DNA from: Cryphonectria parasitica EP155
Lineage: Eukaryota > Ascomycota > Sordariomycetes > Diaporthales > Cryphonectriaceae
Direction: 5' to 3'
Assembly: GCF_011745365.1 (NCBI RefSeq)
Contig: NW_024468917.1
Location: 496,001 to 560,000, forward strand
DNA: 64,000 nt
The translations under genes were made by a program, and so were the position numbers. The notes under the pieces were generated by a model. The model was given only the letters and a program-made list of their open reading frames with translations. It was not told where the DNA came from and made no database searches. Of this stretch, positions 11,674 to 23,424 are shown piece after piece; within the stretch, counting starts at the first letter, position 1, and the number at the start of each line of letters is the position of its first letter.

Positions 11674-13507
11674 ATGCCTGCGTGAGTAAATTCCATCCAT
11701 CATCAATAGTCGTCCAGACGCGTCGTGCGCGCCTCGTAGCAAATGTAAAGACACACATGACTGTCTGGCTAACTGAACTCAACCCATTTCACAGCCCAGG
11801 CGACCAGCACGCGACCACCATCGCCAACCCGTTCGAAGTCGCCCAGCCCCGTATCTCCGAGTACACAGCCCAAGAGATCGCGACGCTGCAGTCCCGCCTC
11901 GAGAAGCAGCTGGGACCCGAGTACCTGTCGGCGCGCACGGGGCCCTCAGGCCAGAAGGTGCACTACATCGCGGCGGAGAAGTGCATCGCGCTCGCGAACG
12001 AGGTGTTTGGCTTCAACGGGTGGAGCAGCACCATCAAGGAGATCCAGGTCGACTTTGTTGACGAGCATCCGCAGACGCTCAAGATCAGCCTGGGCCTGAG
12101 CGTCATTGTGCGCGTGACGCTTCGAGACGGGACGTTCCACGAGGACGTCGGCTATGGGCACATTGAGAACTGTGCCGGCAAGGCCAAGGCATTTGAGAAG
12201 GCTAAGAAGGAGGGGACGACGGACGGGCTCAAGAGGGCGCTGAGGAACTTTGGCAACGTGCTGGGCAACTGCATCTACGACAAGGACTATGTCAAGAAGG
12301 TCACCAAGTTGAAGGTTGAGCCGAATCGGGTGTGGGACGAAAGCGGTTTGCATCGGCACGCGGACTTTGTGAAGAAGGAAGAGCTTGTCAAGGTCGAACC
12401 GGGGACGAGTGGTAGCGGTGCAGGTGGTGCTGCGACGGTGACGACAGTGCCATCTGCTGATGAATCCTTCGAGGACCTCTTGGGCGGTAAGACATTCTTG
12501 GTCTCATGAATTTGTGATCTCACGCTGAAACAATGATTGCAGAGTTCGATGAGGTGGACTTCAACATGATGGATGACGACCACCCTGACGAGGTCTCTGT
12601 TCCGCAAAGCGAGAAGCCAACTCCGCAGAGTAATGGCAACAAGCCAAATCTCCCAGGCATGCAGCCGCCATCACGACCTCTTTCACGGTCACACTCTGCA
12701 GGCAATCCGGCTCGGCCACCACAGACTCTTGGTCAAGCCTACCCCCGACCTCATCCTCAGCATAATCCAAATCAAGCTACCCCACGCCCACAGCATCCTT
12801 TGCAACAGCAAATGGCGCAGCCACGCTCTGCCTCGGGCAGCAATGGTCCGCATCAGACACCACCACCACAAGCGCAAGCTCAGAATGGGGCTGCCTCCTC
12901 TGAGGGTGTCGGCTTCTTCTCCGCCCGTGCAGTCAAGCAGTTCGCTGGTTCAAAAGGGGACGAAGAACCCAAACTCCCCACGGCGCCTTTGGGGGCTCAG
13001 GCTTTTAACCCTCACGCGGAGAGCCCGTCAATCCGCAAGACTCCTGGTATTGACCACACCAAGTCCAAGCCAGTGGCGCGGAACGGTCAACATGTTGCAC
13101 CGGCCGAGGGGAACGAGGGCGAGTCCAGTGGTAAGAACCCTGCTCAGCCCACGATTTCCATGGGCGTTGGAGCTGGAAAAGGAGGACCAGGTGCAGGTGG
13201 TGCCGGAGGGCCCAACACGAGCAATGGTGGAGGACAGCAGCAAGGTCCGATGGCCGGCCAGAGAGGAAATGTGGTTAACCCTCAACTGAGCCAGGCTAGG
13301 CGTATTGGAGCTCCAGTGGGCCCCGGAGGTCCAGTGGGAAATAGGGGCCAGTACCGTCCTCCCACGATCAAGAGACCGCTGCCTAACGAGGGTGCCAACG
13401 GCGCTGCACGACCAGCGTTGGCCGACGTCTCTACGAATGGCACAGTGATTGCCGTGCCTGCTGGCGGTCTTGTAGGCGGCGACCCCAAGAGACAGAAGAT
13501 GGGTTGA
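11674..13507 (+). CDS. RAD52: RAD52 recombination mediator
   Basis: Three exons, 11674-11681, 11795-12486 and 12543-13507, give 554 residues. The first coding exon is only 8 nt (ATG CCT GC), followed by GTGAGT; the second intron is GTAAGA...TTGCAG. Splicing yields MPAPGDQHATTIANPFEV and then the conserved Rad52/22 N-terminal domain (about residues 30-205): AEKCIALANEVFGFNGWSS, VGYGHIENCAGKAKAFEKAK and KRALRNFGNVLGNCIYDKD are diagnostic. This domain forms a ring that anneals single-stranded DNA. The C-terminal half is low-complexity and rich in Pro, Gln and Gly, and would carry RPA- and Rad51-binding segments, which I cannot pinpoint; EFDEVDFNMMDDD after the second intron is an acidic candidate for RPA contact. 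The C-terminus DPKRQKMG is basic. Nuclear protein of homologous recombination. No damage is visible. Confidence 0.95.
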
Positions 13508-14396
13508 ATCTTTGGACTGGCTTGATGGATGAATATATCCTGCAATTGACTGTCTTGCTTTTGCTGTCACGAGCGGTCGTGGGGACATTGAAGTACTTGT
13601 TTGGCGCTTGGAGTTTCTTGGTGGTCAATCATTTCTGAAGTGGGTGGACTAGCCTAGAGATACGTTGAAAAGATACAGTGGAATTACACTGCCCGGTGGA
13701 AGAGCACGATATTGTCAATATTGAGAATGTGATCATAGTGCTGTTGTCGCTTGCCTACGATGGCTGTCTGTAGCTGGGCCGTAAGTACCCCCAACTAACA
13801 CATACTGAAGGCATTGGTGTGTAAATGTATATTTGAGCCACCAATATGCCACTGATCATGCCAGTCGTAGATTCATCTCGAGGGTGTTTAAAGGACTCAA
13901 AGTTAATCATAGAGCCGAGGATGACTGGTCTCATATCTCCTGCCATCTCATACCAACAATTCCCGCAAGCATCCTTGCCACGGTCCATGGTCAACCTTGC
14001 AGGCGACCATGACACAAATGTAGAGCATGAGCAACCATAGCTCGACCCGGACTTCGGGATAGAGGTCATGCACACAAGCTACTGATGGCCATCCGCAGCC
14101 GTAACTCTTGTATTTCAAAGACTGGCTTTCCCTCGTTTCTTCACGTCTCTTGTTCTCCTGGCTTGGTTGACTCGGTCATGGCCTAGACTGTATTGATCAG
14201 CTTGCGTCTCAGCCCCCATCAAATCTGCGTCAATGGTCTGTTTTCCTCTCGTGTAGTTCTACATTCATGGGGATTTTAAGTGTATTTCTGCGAGATTTCT
14301 TTCGGTTGCTATCTGTGAGAGTGTAGATGACATTGCCTGTGGTGAAATTTTGCTTGCTCAACCAATGTGTATCTGAAGTTGTACCTAATGAGTTCA
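13508..14396. other. Intergenic region at the left edge of the accessory island
   Basis: The base composition becomes visibly more A+T-rich here. The stretch holds the RAD52 3' UTR and then no supported gene. Short ORFs (64-106 codons) lack any recognisable motif. It ends at the apparent original stop codon of the broken STAND gene on the other strand. Confidence 0.5.
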
Positions 14397-17300
14397 TCAC
14401 CACAGCCTGAAGTATACTCCTCGAGACTCATATTCTTCATAGGGCTTCCCATATCCACTGAAGACTTCCCGCCATTGAAAATCATTACAAATGTGAGAAG
14501 GAGTGCCATCAAAATTCGCACGCCATCCCACCCACTTATCAGATCTCTGTAGCAATGTAGCTCGTCCTGAAGTGCTTCTGCACGGGTTCAATCCTCTTGC
14601 TATCAAAGTGTCTGCTGCCTAACGTGCAAACTCATCGGAGCCCATAACTGTCTCCTTAGTATTATGCCACACGGAGCCTCTATGCACGCGATTATCGGGC
14701 GTTTGCCACAGACGAAAAGTCAATGTCAGGCATTCGCCAACTTCTGAAGCGTGCTCGTGGAGCCGAATGAGGCTTTCGTTTTGCGTGTCACTTAGAGTCT
14801 TTCCCCTGATGAGTTTGGGGAAAGCTGCACCTATTATAAGTGACAGAGCAAGCACCCACACAGGAATAAGCAACGCCTTGCTCTCCCCAGAATCGATAAA
14901 GCGAGTCTTGATGAGCGTGTCTAAGCCGATGCTCTGTTCGATAAGCTTGAATGCAAGTTCCCACTCTCGGCAATGAAGAGCGGTCAGTAACACGCTTGAC
15001 CCACACGAATGAGTATCTGAAGTTGTACGGGCGCCTACCTCAGAAAGTACGAACTCCTGTAGCCCGTAGGCTGCCGCATACGAAAGGAATGACACTGGTG
15101 TGTCATGGAGTCCCTCATCACCGTGAAATTCCCGCCTGAACCGCGAGTGACTTAACCATGTTGGTCGAAGCGAGCGAAGTAGTGGTTCCTCCAAGTTTGC
15201 GGATAGTCTTGAGGGTCTTGAAGAAGTGTGGGAGCAGGCGAATCTCACTCGTCGAAGTAGAAGCAGCCACCGCGTACCGCCCATATATGACACTTGCAAG
15301 ATATATCCTTCCGTACACATCTGATGTATCAAAACCTGGCCAAGATTCTTGCAAAGCCGAGTATCGCTTCTCGTTGTTGATGAGGTAATCTCGGGCCGAT
15401 CTGTGACAGAATCGTGTTTGCTTTGACTTGACATGAAAGAGCGGAAAACAAAAATCAAAGGTATAATTTGGGGAGTCAACTGCCTCAAGCAAGCCCCGAG
15501 TCAGGCCGTTCATCAGCTTCATGCCGCGCTTAAGTCGTCTGGTGCATTCTTCTCCTGAATATGGCTGACACTCCGTTGTTGAAGGGAAGTCCTCATCAAA
15601 CAGGCCAGGATCACTATCATCACCAAGCAAGGACAATGCTATGACATCAAGGGGGAAATCTTCGGGCGCATTTGCCGCCAACAAGAGCATCTGGTTCGAC
15701 CTCTTTCTGTCGCTGGCGCTCTTCTCAATGGGCTCTCGCAGTTTGTCGTACAAGCCATTCAGCTCGAATGGAAACTCGTTGACTTTCGACACGAGTTCAT
15801 TGACAAGGAACCCATTGCGGATTCCTAAAAGTGTTGCGTCAAGAACGAGGTGTGCCCACAGAAACACACCTTGAGAGTTTGTGATGATCTCGCTGACGAC
15901 ATCGTTGCGTAGATAGTCCATCTCGTCCGGCTCAAGTTGACGAGTTTCTGTGTCAGATGCGATTCGGCTGAGACAGAAGGTTTGAATGTCAAGGGAGTTG
16001 AGTTGATGCAAATGGAGGGGCTCGTTGGAGGTGAAGATCTCGTGGAATTCCCGCCAGGGTCGTGAGCTGACAATAAGCTTGACGTCACCATGAGCTGTCC
16101 AGCTCTTCAGCTTTGCTGCTAGGTTTTCATGTTCCAGCGAGTTTCCCTCAAACTCATCCAGCCCGTCGATGAGGAAACACAGCCTGTAACCTTCAAATTG
16201 CGTCTGCTGTAAGAGAAGTTCGAATGCGTCCCGGATCTGATTATCACGGAAGCCCTCGACTTTTTCCACGGACCGATCGCTCTGGGTACCAGAAGACCTC
16301 ATCCGCTCAAGCTAGACTGGGAAAACGGTCCCAATGAAGTCCGGGCACTGACTCAAGGCCTGAAAGAGTAACGACCTGTAGAGGCCGGGAAGTGTCCGCT
16401 GTGACGGACTGCCAGATATCCAGAAGTAGAACTGGCCAAATATGAGTTTCTTATCGCCAGCCCAGTCCTCAAGTTCCTGTTTGGTCCTTTTGTGTCCGCC
16501 GATGTATTTCATGAGCGTGGACTTTCCCGATCCAGCTTTGCCCGAGATGTGTAAGACGTCGCTACCAGTCCTCAACCAGGAGATGAACTTTTTCCGAGCC
16601 ACTGTCCGTCCATCCTTCGTCTCAAATAGAAGCAAATTCAGATTATGTGGCGCGCTCTCCGAGAATGAGTACTCAGATGACATCTCATCATCCGAGAAGC
16701 CTTCATTCAGGATCCAGTCGCAAGTGGCGGCATCGGCATCGATAATCTCTTCTCGTCGAGATTCCATGTCGTCGAACATGATGTGACGCAGAATTCTGTG
16801 TTGAATCGGGATAGTCATTGTCAAAGACAGCAAATGTTGCAGTTGTGCTGTTATGCTCGATAGCAGTGATTGTTCGGCTGGGGTCCTTTGGTTTTCCAAG
16901 GTTCTCTCTAGACTGCTCTTGATAGCGCTCTGTAGTTTGTCCTGGGCGTCGGTGACCTGCCGCGACAAGTTGACATTGAGCTCTCTGGTATCCTGCTGTA
17001 GCTTCTTGATCTCGCTTAGGTCTTCCCTGCAGCCGGTATGTAAGTCTATGTCCATGGCATACCATCTGGCAAGCACGGTTGTGTTCTTACTTGAGTAACA
17101 TCGTAAGGTTCAACAAAATTTCCTTCCGACTTTCCTGAAGGCGTTCCTTGAGTCTTTTCACCTCTCCATCATTAGTTATGCTCGTCCATTTGGATTTGAA
17201 GCTCCCTAGAAATCTGTGACGATTACCCGTCACTTTCATCTTCTCTAAGAGCGCCAGCAAGATCCCCGAGTCCTCTCGGCAGGCTTTTGCGAGATCCTTA

Positions 17301-17515
17301 ATGCTTCTCTCAGCTTCGGTCTTGGCGGGAGTATCGTTTGCAAGTGACTCGGCTAGAGACTTGACGCGATCTGTATCCATGATGAGACGGGTATTTTCTG
17401 TAGAGCTGCCATTCTTTGAACGATAAATCTCGAGAGTGCCAGTTACTAGATCCCACGAGAAGTCGATAAACGCCAGAATGGACGAGGCAAGGCCGATTGC
17501 GGATAAGGAATCCAT
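14397..17515 (-). pseudogene. Broken NACHT-type STAND NTPase (fungal NLR-like), two nonsense codons and a frameshift
   Basis: Exon 1 is 17091-17515; a 64-nt GTAAGA...TGCAG intron (17027-17090) joins it in frame to the main exon. The N-terminus (MDSLSAIGLASSILAFIDFS) matches the helical signalling-type domain common at the front of fungal NACHT proteins. The NTPase has Walker A GKAGSGKST and Walker B FLIDGLDEFEG, followed by a winged-helix or arm region and a C-terminal helical part (YAAAYGLQEFVLSEV). In-frame TAG codons lie at 16312-16314 (FPV-stop-LERM) and 14619-14621 (EFAR-stop-AADTLIARGL), each readable as a C-to-T change in CAG. Between about 15120 and 15150 the frame shifts by one, and no plausible intron corrects it. 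Beyond the second TAG the frame continues with natural protein to a TGA at 14397. Intact relatives are cytosolic nonself or incompatibility receptors. This copy should not make a full product. Confidence 0.8.
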
Positions 17516-20500
17516 AACGCCTTTAAGGACGATGAAATCGTCAAAAAATAAAAAAATGAGCTGGATGGCAGCTTGGTTGTCAGCTTAAACGCTGTCTACA
17601 GCTACAACTCTTTTGAGGCTGAGAACTGCACGTGATTGAAAGTCCAAGAACGCGGTTAAGTTGCAGCTGGGTGGCTAAGTAAAGCACCCCTGAACATTGC
17701 TGCTGCATGATCGCTTATGCAGAGACATGCGCGTCAGCTCTGGGATATTACTGGTTGCAAAGCAGGCTCCACAAGCAAATCAAATTCCAGAGAGGAAGGC
17801 GAGGAGGTGGAGGTGGAGGTGGTGCGCATTAGGTAGATAGTTATGTGGCAGTCGTTCACTTGCTGGCACTTTGCTAGCTTATCAATGGGATGCCTTGTGA
17901 GGTTGAAAATGAGAATTCGGCGGCTTTTCTGAGCGTAGTGATTGGATGGAGCGTCACAAAGTGTTATTGTTGATTCAAGGTGAGTCGAGTTTGGATGTAT
18001 CCAGAAAAGAGAAAAAGTCCACTCGCTTTGATCCTACACGCTGCCGTACCGTGTTACCCGGCGTGCCTGATAATTCTATCCTCTAGCTCCAGTAAATATG
18101 CTCACGCCTCCATCTTCTGATCTGTGAAAGCCTCTAGATAAGATTGAAAAAACGCAGCCAACAATCGGGAAACCTGAAGGATCAATGAGATCGTTACAGA
18201 CGTTGCATTGGATCCCCGCGCTTGATCTGGCCCCAACGCGCGCAAAAATGGCAGGCTCCAAGCTCAATACGGGAATAGACAACTATTAGACCATAGCCTG
18301 GATGTCACTGATCAAGCAACCGGTAGCCGATGGATTTATTGTCTTGCTCGTACGCCACTTCAAAGGATGTAATGATGCGTGCTAACATTTCCTTCGATTA
18401 CTAAAAACCATGTACGTATACTGTTATTATACCACCGAAAGGGAAGACCTCAAGATAACTGAGCTGCTTAAGTGATATTCAAAAGATAATTGCGTCTACC
18501 GCCAGATTCTTGTTCACACAATAGTTTCCCACTCACTTTGAGCTGTCTCATAGATTGGATGAATGAATTTCAACACAAACTCAAGACTCGAAAATTTGAT
18601 TGCAAATCGCCGAGCCTGCAGGTTGCCAAATCCAATATTCATTCCTGGGCACACTTCACGGTTTCTTGTATGTTTTCTCTTTGTTACAATTAGCAGACTT
18701 TGATATTCAGCTGCAAATAAGCGAAGACTCCAGCGAATCGGTCATTAAATTGACTCGGAAAAGAAACAGACGAAGAGTGAACAAGTCCGTCAATGAGCGG
18801 GCATTACCTGTTTCGTCCTGAGGGCTCACCTTCCTCGATCCGTTTTTCTGTGACTCGCATTCTTCTATCATACTTCATAGCATGCCAATTTTGCTGTCAC
18901 ACCATGATTCGAGAACCTCAGGTTATTGACTGGATATTTAGGGTGATGTTCTTTGTGATACCTAATAGTCTGGGCTTCTCAATACCATAATTACAATGAG
19001 GGAGACATTCGAGACAGCATTCTAAACTCGCGCCATACTCAACACACTAAGTCCTGCGCGGCGTGTGGCGTTCCTGGATGTGGAGCTACGGAACACATTC
19101 GGTGAGAACAAGAAAATGTGCCCATGAGGTGTGCCATTCGTAACAGTCATTGGGAGGAAATGCTTTTTCTCGGGCTTTCGCCATTGACCAAGTACGCCAT
19201 GGCTGTGGTCACCCGAAACATGCGTCGTTGGTTAGCGGCACTTCCCACTCAGCTGCTTCCGCATAAATTCAGGGTATGGTGGAGCGATTCTCGAGCTATG
19301 AATCGCTACACCTGTTCAGGCTGTTCTCGGCCCTTCCTTTTGTCAGGCGACCATGAGCCTCTCATCCAGGCGGACCCGACCGGTGAAGCATAATAGTGTC
19401 CATTATAGATTATTATCGATTCCAAATTTTTGTGGCTACCATATGGATTTCATCACTTACACGCCTAGAACAGTGTCAAGGGACGCTTGATTGTTGAAAT
19501 AGATACATATGTACAAATGACTGTCGAGCAAAATGCGCAGACTCGAGCTCCTGACATTGTCTACTGGCTTGGGATATTTTTCGCGTGACCAAACACGTAG
19601 CCATGGCAAAATTCCATATTCTTCAACCTCACTTCGTGAAGTTGGCCAAGAAGGTTGGATCAAGCACAACTGGCCGGCATCGGAAGGTCGCACTGCGTCT
19701 GGACCGGATCATTGAAGTTCATCGGGCTGGTTCCTCAGATTTGGTATGGACACTCCCGCCAACCGCCACTGGGCGCACATTACTGGCTGCCTTCGGGCTG
19801 AAAATGTTGCTGTGAGGACTTAGAAGAGAATGATTTGTTAGATTCATGTTGTCGTTGCCGCGACACCTCCAAGGTTGAGACTCCAGACAGCCATGAACAG
19901 ACTAGAGTATTGTCACGATTCCATTTCAATTAAATTCATATTGACAGAATGTGGGCAGAGAAAACTACCACAGTCAAAGCCTAATATACCGATCAACATG
20001 TAGATACACCAAATCACACAGGATGCCTAGCCTCGTCCACCTAGACGGTGAAACAGGTCCTCAGCAGCTGGACATCGAATAGCGGACTGATAGAGAGACT
20101 CGCCTTGTGATATCCGGTTATCTACTACCCAGTCGGCATTATTGAAGTTCCGCAGCAGTTCCATTTTGAACATTTTGAACGGATACAGAAGACACAGCGC
20201 ACTGATCTTCGCGACTCTTGGGTCAACGCATGACCCGCTGTAGTTATCATGGCACCACCTACTGTAAAGGTACTGGACAAGGAGCCAACCGCGGTTCAGC
20301 TAAAGGATGACTTGATCTGCAGTGGCGTAACATTGGGTAGAAATGGGGGTCACGCCGTCTTATCAATCCTTGCCAAAGGCATCAGATAGGACAAGCCGGC
20401 CCTAAAAGATGCTGTGGTGCGTGCGTGAACGGACCACACTTCACAGACCGAGGACGAAGAAGGAAGCGCCGAGTAAGTAAATCTGTCTCCTTCTTTTATC

Positions 20501-21331
20501 AAACAGAATCGATTCAATTCCTTTCAAGGCCTCGACGGGCGGCTGCATGCTTGGAAGCGGTCATCACGGATCTGCATGGCCATTTGGCTAGTAGATGAAG
20601 CATCTGATGGTGTCAAGTCCCGATCTTCCTCTGTCAAGCGCCATTCACAGTCCTCCAAACCCATCACCTGCTTGAAACAGACCCTGCCCATTAAGGGAGG
20701 CGTCCTAGACACTTACAAGTCACACTCAGCTGCTACTAGTACGTTCTCATGTTCTTATGTCGTCAGGGTCTATACAAGGCCTCCAAACTCCTCGACGAGG
20801 CTTGAGCAAAAATCCCTCATAGTGCTTCTAGCCTTTGACTTGGCCAAGTTATTGGCACCAATACCACTAGATGATACAACATTATCGGGGCCATCCCTGA
20901 AGTCATTCCTCTTATGCAGTTTGTGACCCTTCAACGGCAATTTCACTCTTTGTGAGTAGGGTTAAAAGTTACTTGTGGTACTTTACGATGTTTTGGCTCA
21001 TCTGACTTTTCTGTGGTATTTGTGTACATATCGGCGATCCCTACACTGATCTAGAAATGAGACACATGAGGCTAATTTCTTCGTCTTGAAGTTATTGCTT
21101 TTGCTACCGACTGCCTGATATTGCTAGGAGTCCATGTTAGCCTTGTACGACATAATAAGACCCTATATAAAGACTGAACCGTCTTTGATCTTCAACGGTC
21201 GGTCTGGATACTGATTAAAACTGCTCTTTCATTCCAAGTCATGATATCGCCATTCTTAACTAGTCGTTAAAGTTTCATCCTCTGTCAGAAAACAATAAAT
21301 TCTTAAAAGAATCCCGCATCCTCTTCTTACA
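17516..21331. other. Gene-poor, A+T-rich stretch of the accessory island
   Basis: No gene can be supported across 3.8 kb. Purine-rich GGAGGTGGAGGTGGAGGTGG lies near 17803-17822. Many short ORFs occur on both strands without domains. Two minus-strand stretches, 20524-20712 and 20027-20299, have protein-like composition and may be decayed exons, listed as a finding. The last 170 bp contain the promoter of the small gene that follows. Confidence 0.5.
21164..21170 (+). promoter_or_regulatory. TATA box upstream of the small Cys-rich gene
   Basis: TATATAA sits about 165 bp upstream of the start codon at 21332, in a place and orientation expected for a core promoter with a leader of roughly 130 nt. 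It supports the reality of the small spliced gene. The assignment rests on motif and spacing only. Confidence 0.5.
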
Positions 21332-21786
21332 ATGTCCAACCAATACTATGTGACCGATATTCATGAACCAACCTTGCCCAACACTGTGGACTACGTCTGC
21401 GGTTGTATCAATGGCCAACATCCAGTTCCTTGTGAATGCGGAGGAAGCTATATGTACATCAAGAAATACGGCATGTGAGTAATGAGGTCTCTGTGCCTTA
21501 TCTTAGCTAGTATCTGGTCTTGCCTTTCTATTAGTCAGACTTTCAACAGCACACTGCTAAGTAACTTGTACTTAGGCCTCATTCTGACTGCCATGGCTCT
21601 GGAACCAAACTGATTGACTGTCCGAATAAACCAAAGCTAAACAAAGGCCAGGCTTCCGCTTCCACATCATCGGATCATAGACCGCCCCCTGGACACCAGC
21701 CGCCACCAACCAGTCATCAGAGGTCTGGAGGTCGTTCTTCTGGAAAGTCGTCTAAGAGAGGTCATACTGCGTCAGGGGCGGCGTAG
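21332..21786 (+). CDS. Small Cys-rich protein of unknown function (spliced)
   Basis: Two exons, 21332-21474 and 21576-21786, give 117 residues. The intron has a perfect GTGAGT donor, a CTTAG acceptor and a TGCTAAG branch-like site; the join falls inside a Met codon. The N-terminal half carries C23-x-C25 and C34-x-C36, then C53 and C63 with nearby His30, His50 and His54, a pattern that could bind one zinc or form disulfides. The C-terminal half (from about residue 70) is low-complexity: Ser, Pro, His, Arg and Gly, ending RGHTASGAA. There is no signal peptide or membrane segment, so a cytosolic or nuclear product is expected. A TATA box lies upstream. It sits alone between a broken NLR-like gene and a decayed acyltransferase. 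I do not recognise the family. The reading is supported by splice signals and by codons staying open across both exons, but the gene is short. Confidence 0.55.
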
Positions 21787-23424
21787 TTCGCAATGTCATG
21801 AGGAGGATTCGAGATGGTGTCGGTTAGAGCTATAAGGCGTCGGAACACCATTTTGAACATGGTTGTGCAAGATTCACGAACTGTTCATTTGCTGTTTGTA
21901 ATGCGTATGATTTGTCGAAAGGTGAAGAGCCTCACAGAGGTTGATGGAACGTTCAAGTCAGCCGTGATATTGTCATCCGATTATGCACCAAGTGTTTTGG
22001 AAGTCGTTGTGTAGGTGTTAACTATAAGATTTCTGTGGTCCGTTGAAAATACTGCACGCGTTTCTTCGACCCCTCCTTGACTGGTCCTTGCCTTGATTGT
22101 CATCACGACACCACCCGGCATAATTATTCGAGTCGACACACTCATCCTTCTGATCCCCGCGAACTATATCCTTAAGCACTCGGGACAATCATATAACTTA
22201 GTTCCAAACATGTCATAGCGGAAGGTCGGTAGCACAGTCTACGTGTTGAGCTTCGTTTCAAGAAAGAGTCCCAAGGACGACTGACGAGGTTCCTTCGTGA
22301 TCATACGGTGACATGTTGTGCTAGATGACAGCCCATCTGCATTCCGAGAAATGACATGGCCTCATTGTTGCTTTCTCTGTTACTGTTACTCCCTAATGAT
22401 ATCGCACATGTCACTCATAAGGTCGAGGATCTGCAGGGTCTGCGGGCCAAAAGTATGCTTCGACTGTACTTCGGTTTTCCTTATTTCCACTGCCAGACTT
22501 TGACACAGTTACCCCTCAAGAATTCTTTCTGATCTGAATGACGAGAACTTAATAGTATATCAAGTACGCTCTTTGGTAACAGGTAGATAGAGGCGTCCAA
22601 TTTTGTTCTGATGGTCCCCTGCCCCCCTCTCCACCCTCGGGCTCCTCTCTTCCTCTTTCTTTCTTGCTTTCTTTTTCATTTATTTGGAAAAAGGTTCTGA
22701 TATCGGTTGTGATGAAACTCATACATTATTGTTGATGTAAATAACTTGACAAGAGTCGATTTGATTTCCATGGATAATTCAGAGCACAGACAGGCTCAGC
22801 TTAATGATGAAAGACTCCCTGGATAAAGTATACAGCTAACCATATACCTAAGTCTGGAATGAACAATGATAAAACTAGTGGCTCAGATAAATGTGTGCTG
22901 GCTGTCCTTACGGCGTCATACTATCGTTGTGAGTTTGTACCAGAATCTTATAATAGTACCTCGAGCGGTAACGGTCCAAAGAGACGCATTGAATCTGATG
23001 GGAAATATCACCATTGAATTTGTATCCAAACAGTAACTAGTTGGACGATGGCCTCTACCCTCATCTACAAATAGCTGTCTTTGAAAGACCTTGGGAAAGA
23101 TGGAAGCGGATGTATGTGGTAATTAGAACGAGGACCAGCCATTGGATTCAATGTTTTCACATTCACCAAACGTCTAAAGCCTGACAGTGCAGCCTCAATG
23201 ACCGATCTATGTTCTTATGATAGACACGGTCAGAGGATTCGAAACAATCGCCCATCTTGGGAGTAATGAGGATCTCAAACACACACAAGAGGTGGTGGCA
23301 GAGCTGCTTTTACCAGGGGTATCGGTGAAAAGATACAAGCCCGACTGGAGCAATGTGACTATGATCTTGACAACTGAATTATTGACCTGTACAACAAATT
23401 CAATTGTATTCGGCCGCGGGAGAT
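21787..23424. other. A+T-rich stretch without a supported gene
   Basis: It contains the 3' end of the small gene and a pyrimidine-rich tract near 22610-22680. ORFs at 21814-22014, 22318-22503 and 23217-23426 are short, lack motifs and have no convincing promoter or splice context. The last lies directly before the acyltransferase relic but I could not match it to that family's N-terminus. Confidence 0.45.

Noticed and set aside
15118..15270. A possible intron to repair the frameshift of the NLR-like gene
   Set aside because: Candidates such as GTTAAG...TTCAG (21 nt) or GTGAGA...TTCAG (113 nt) are too short or leave the wrong frame.
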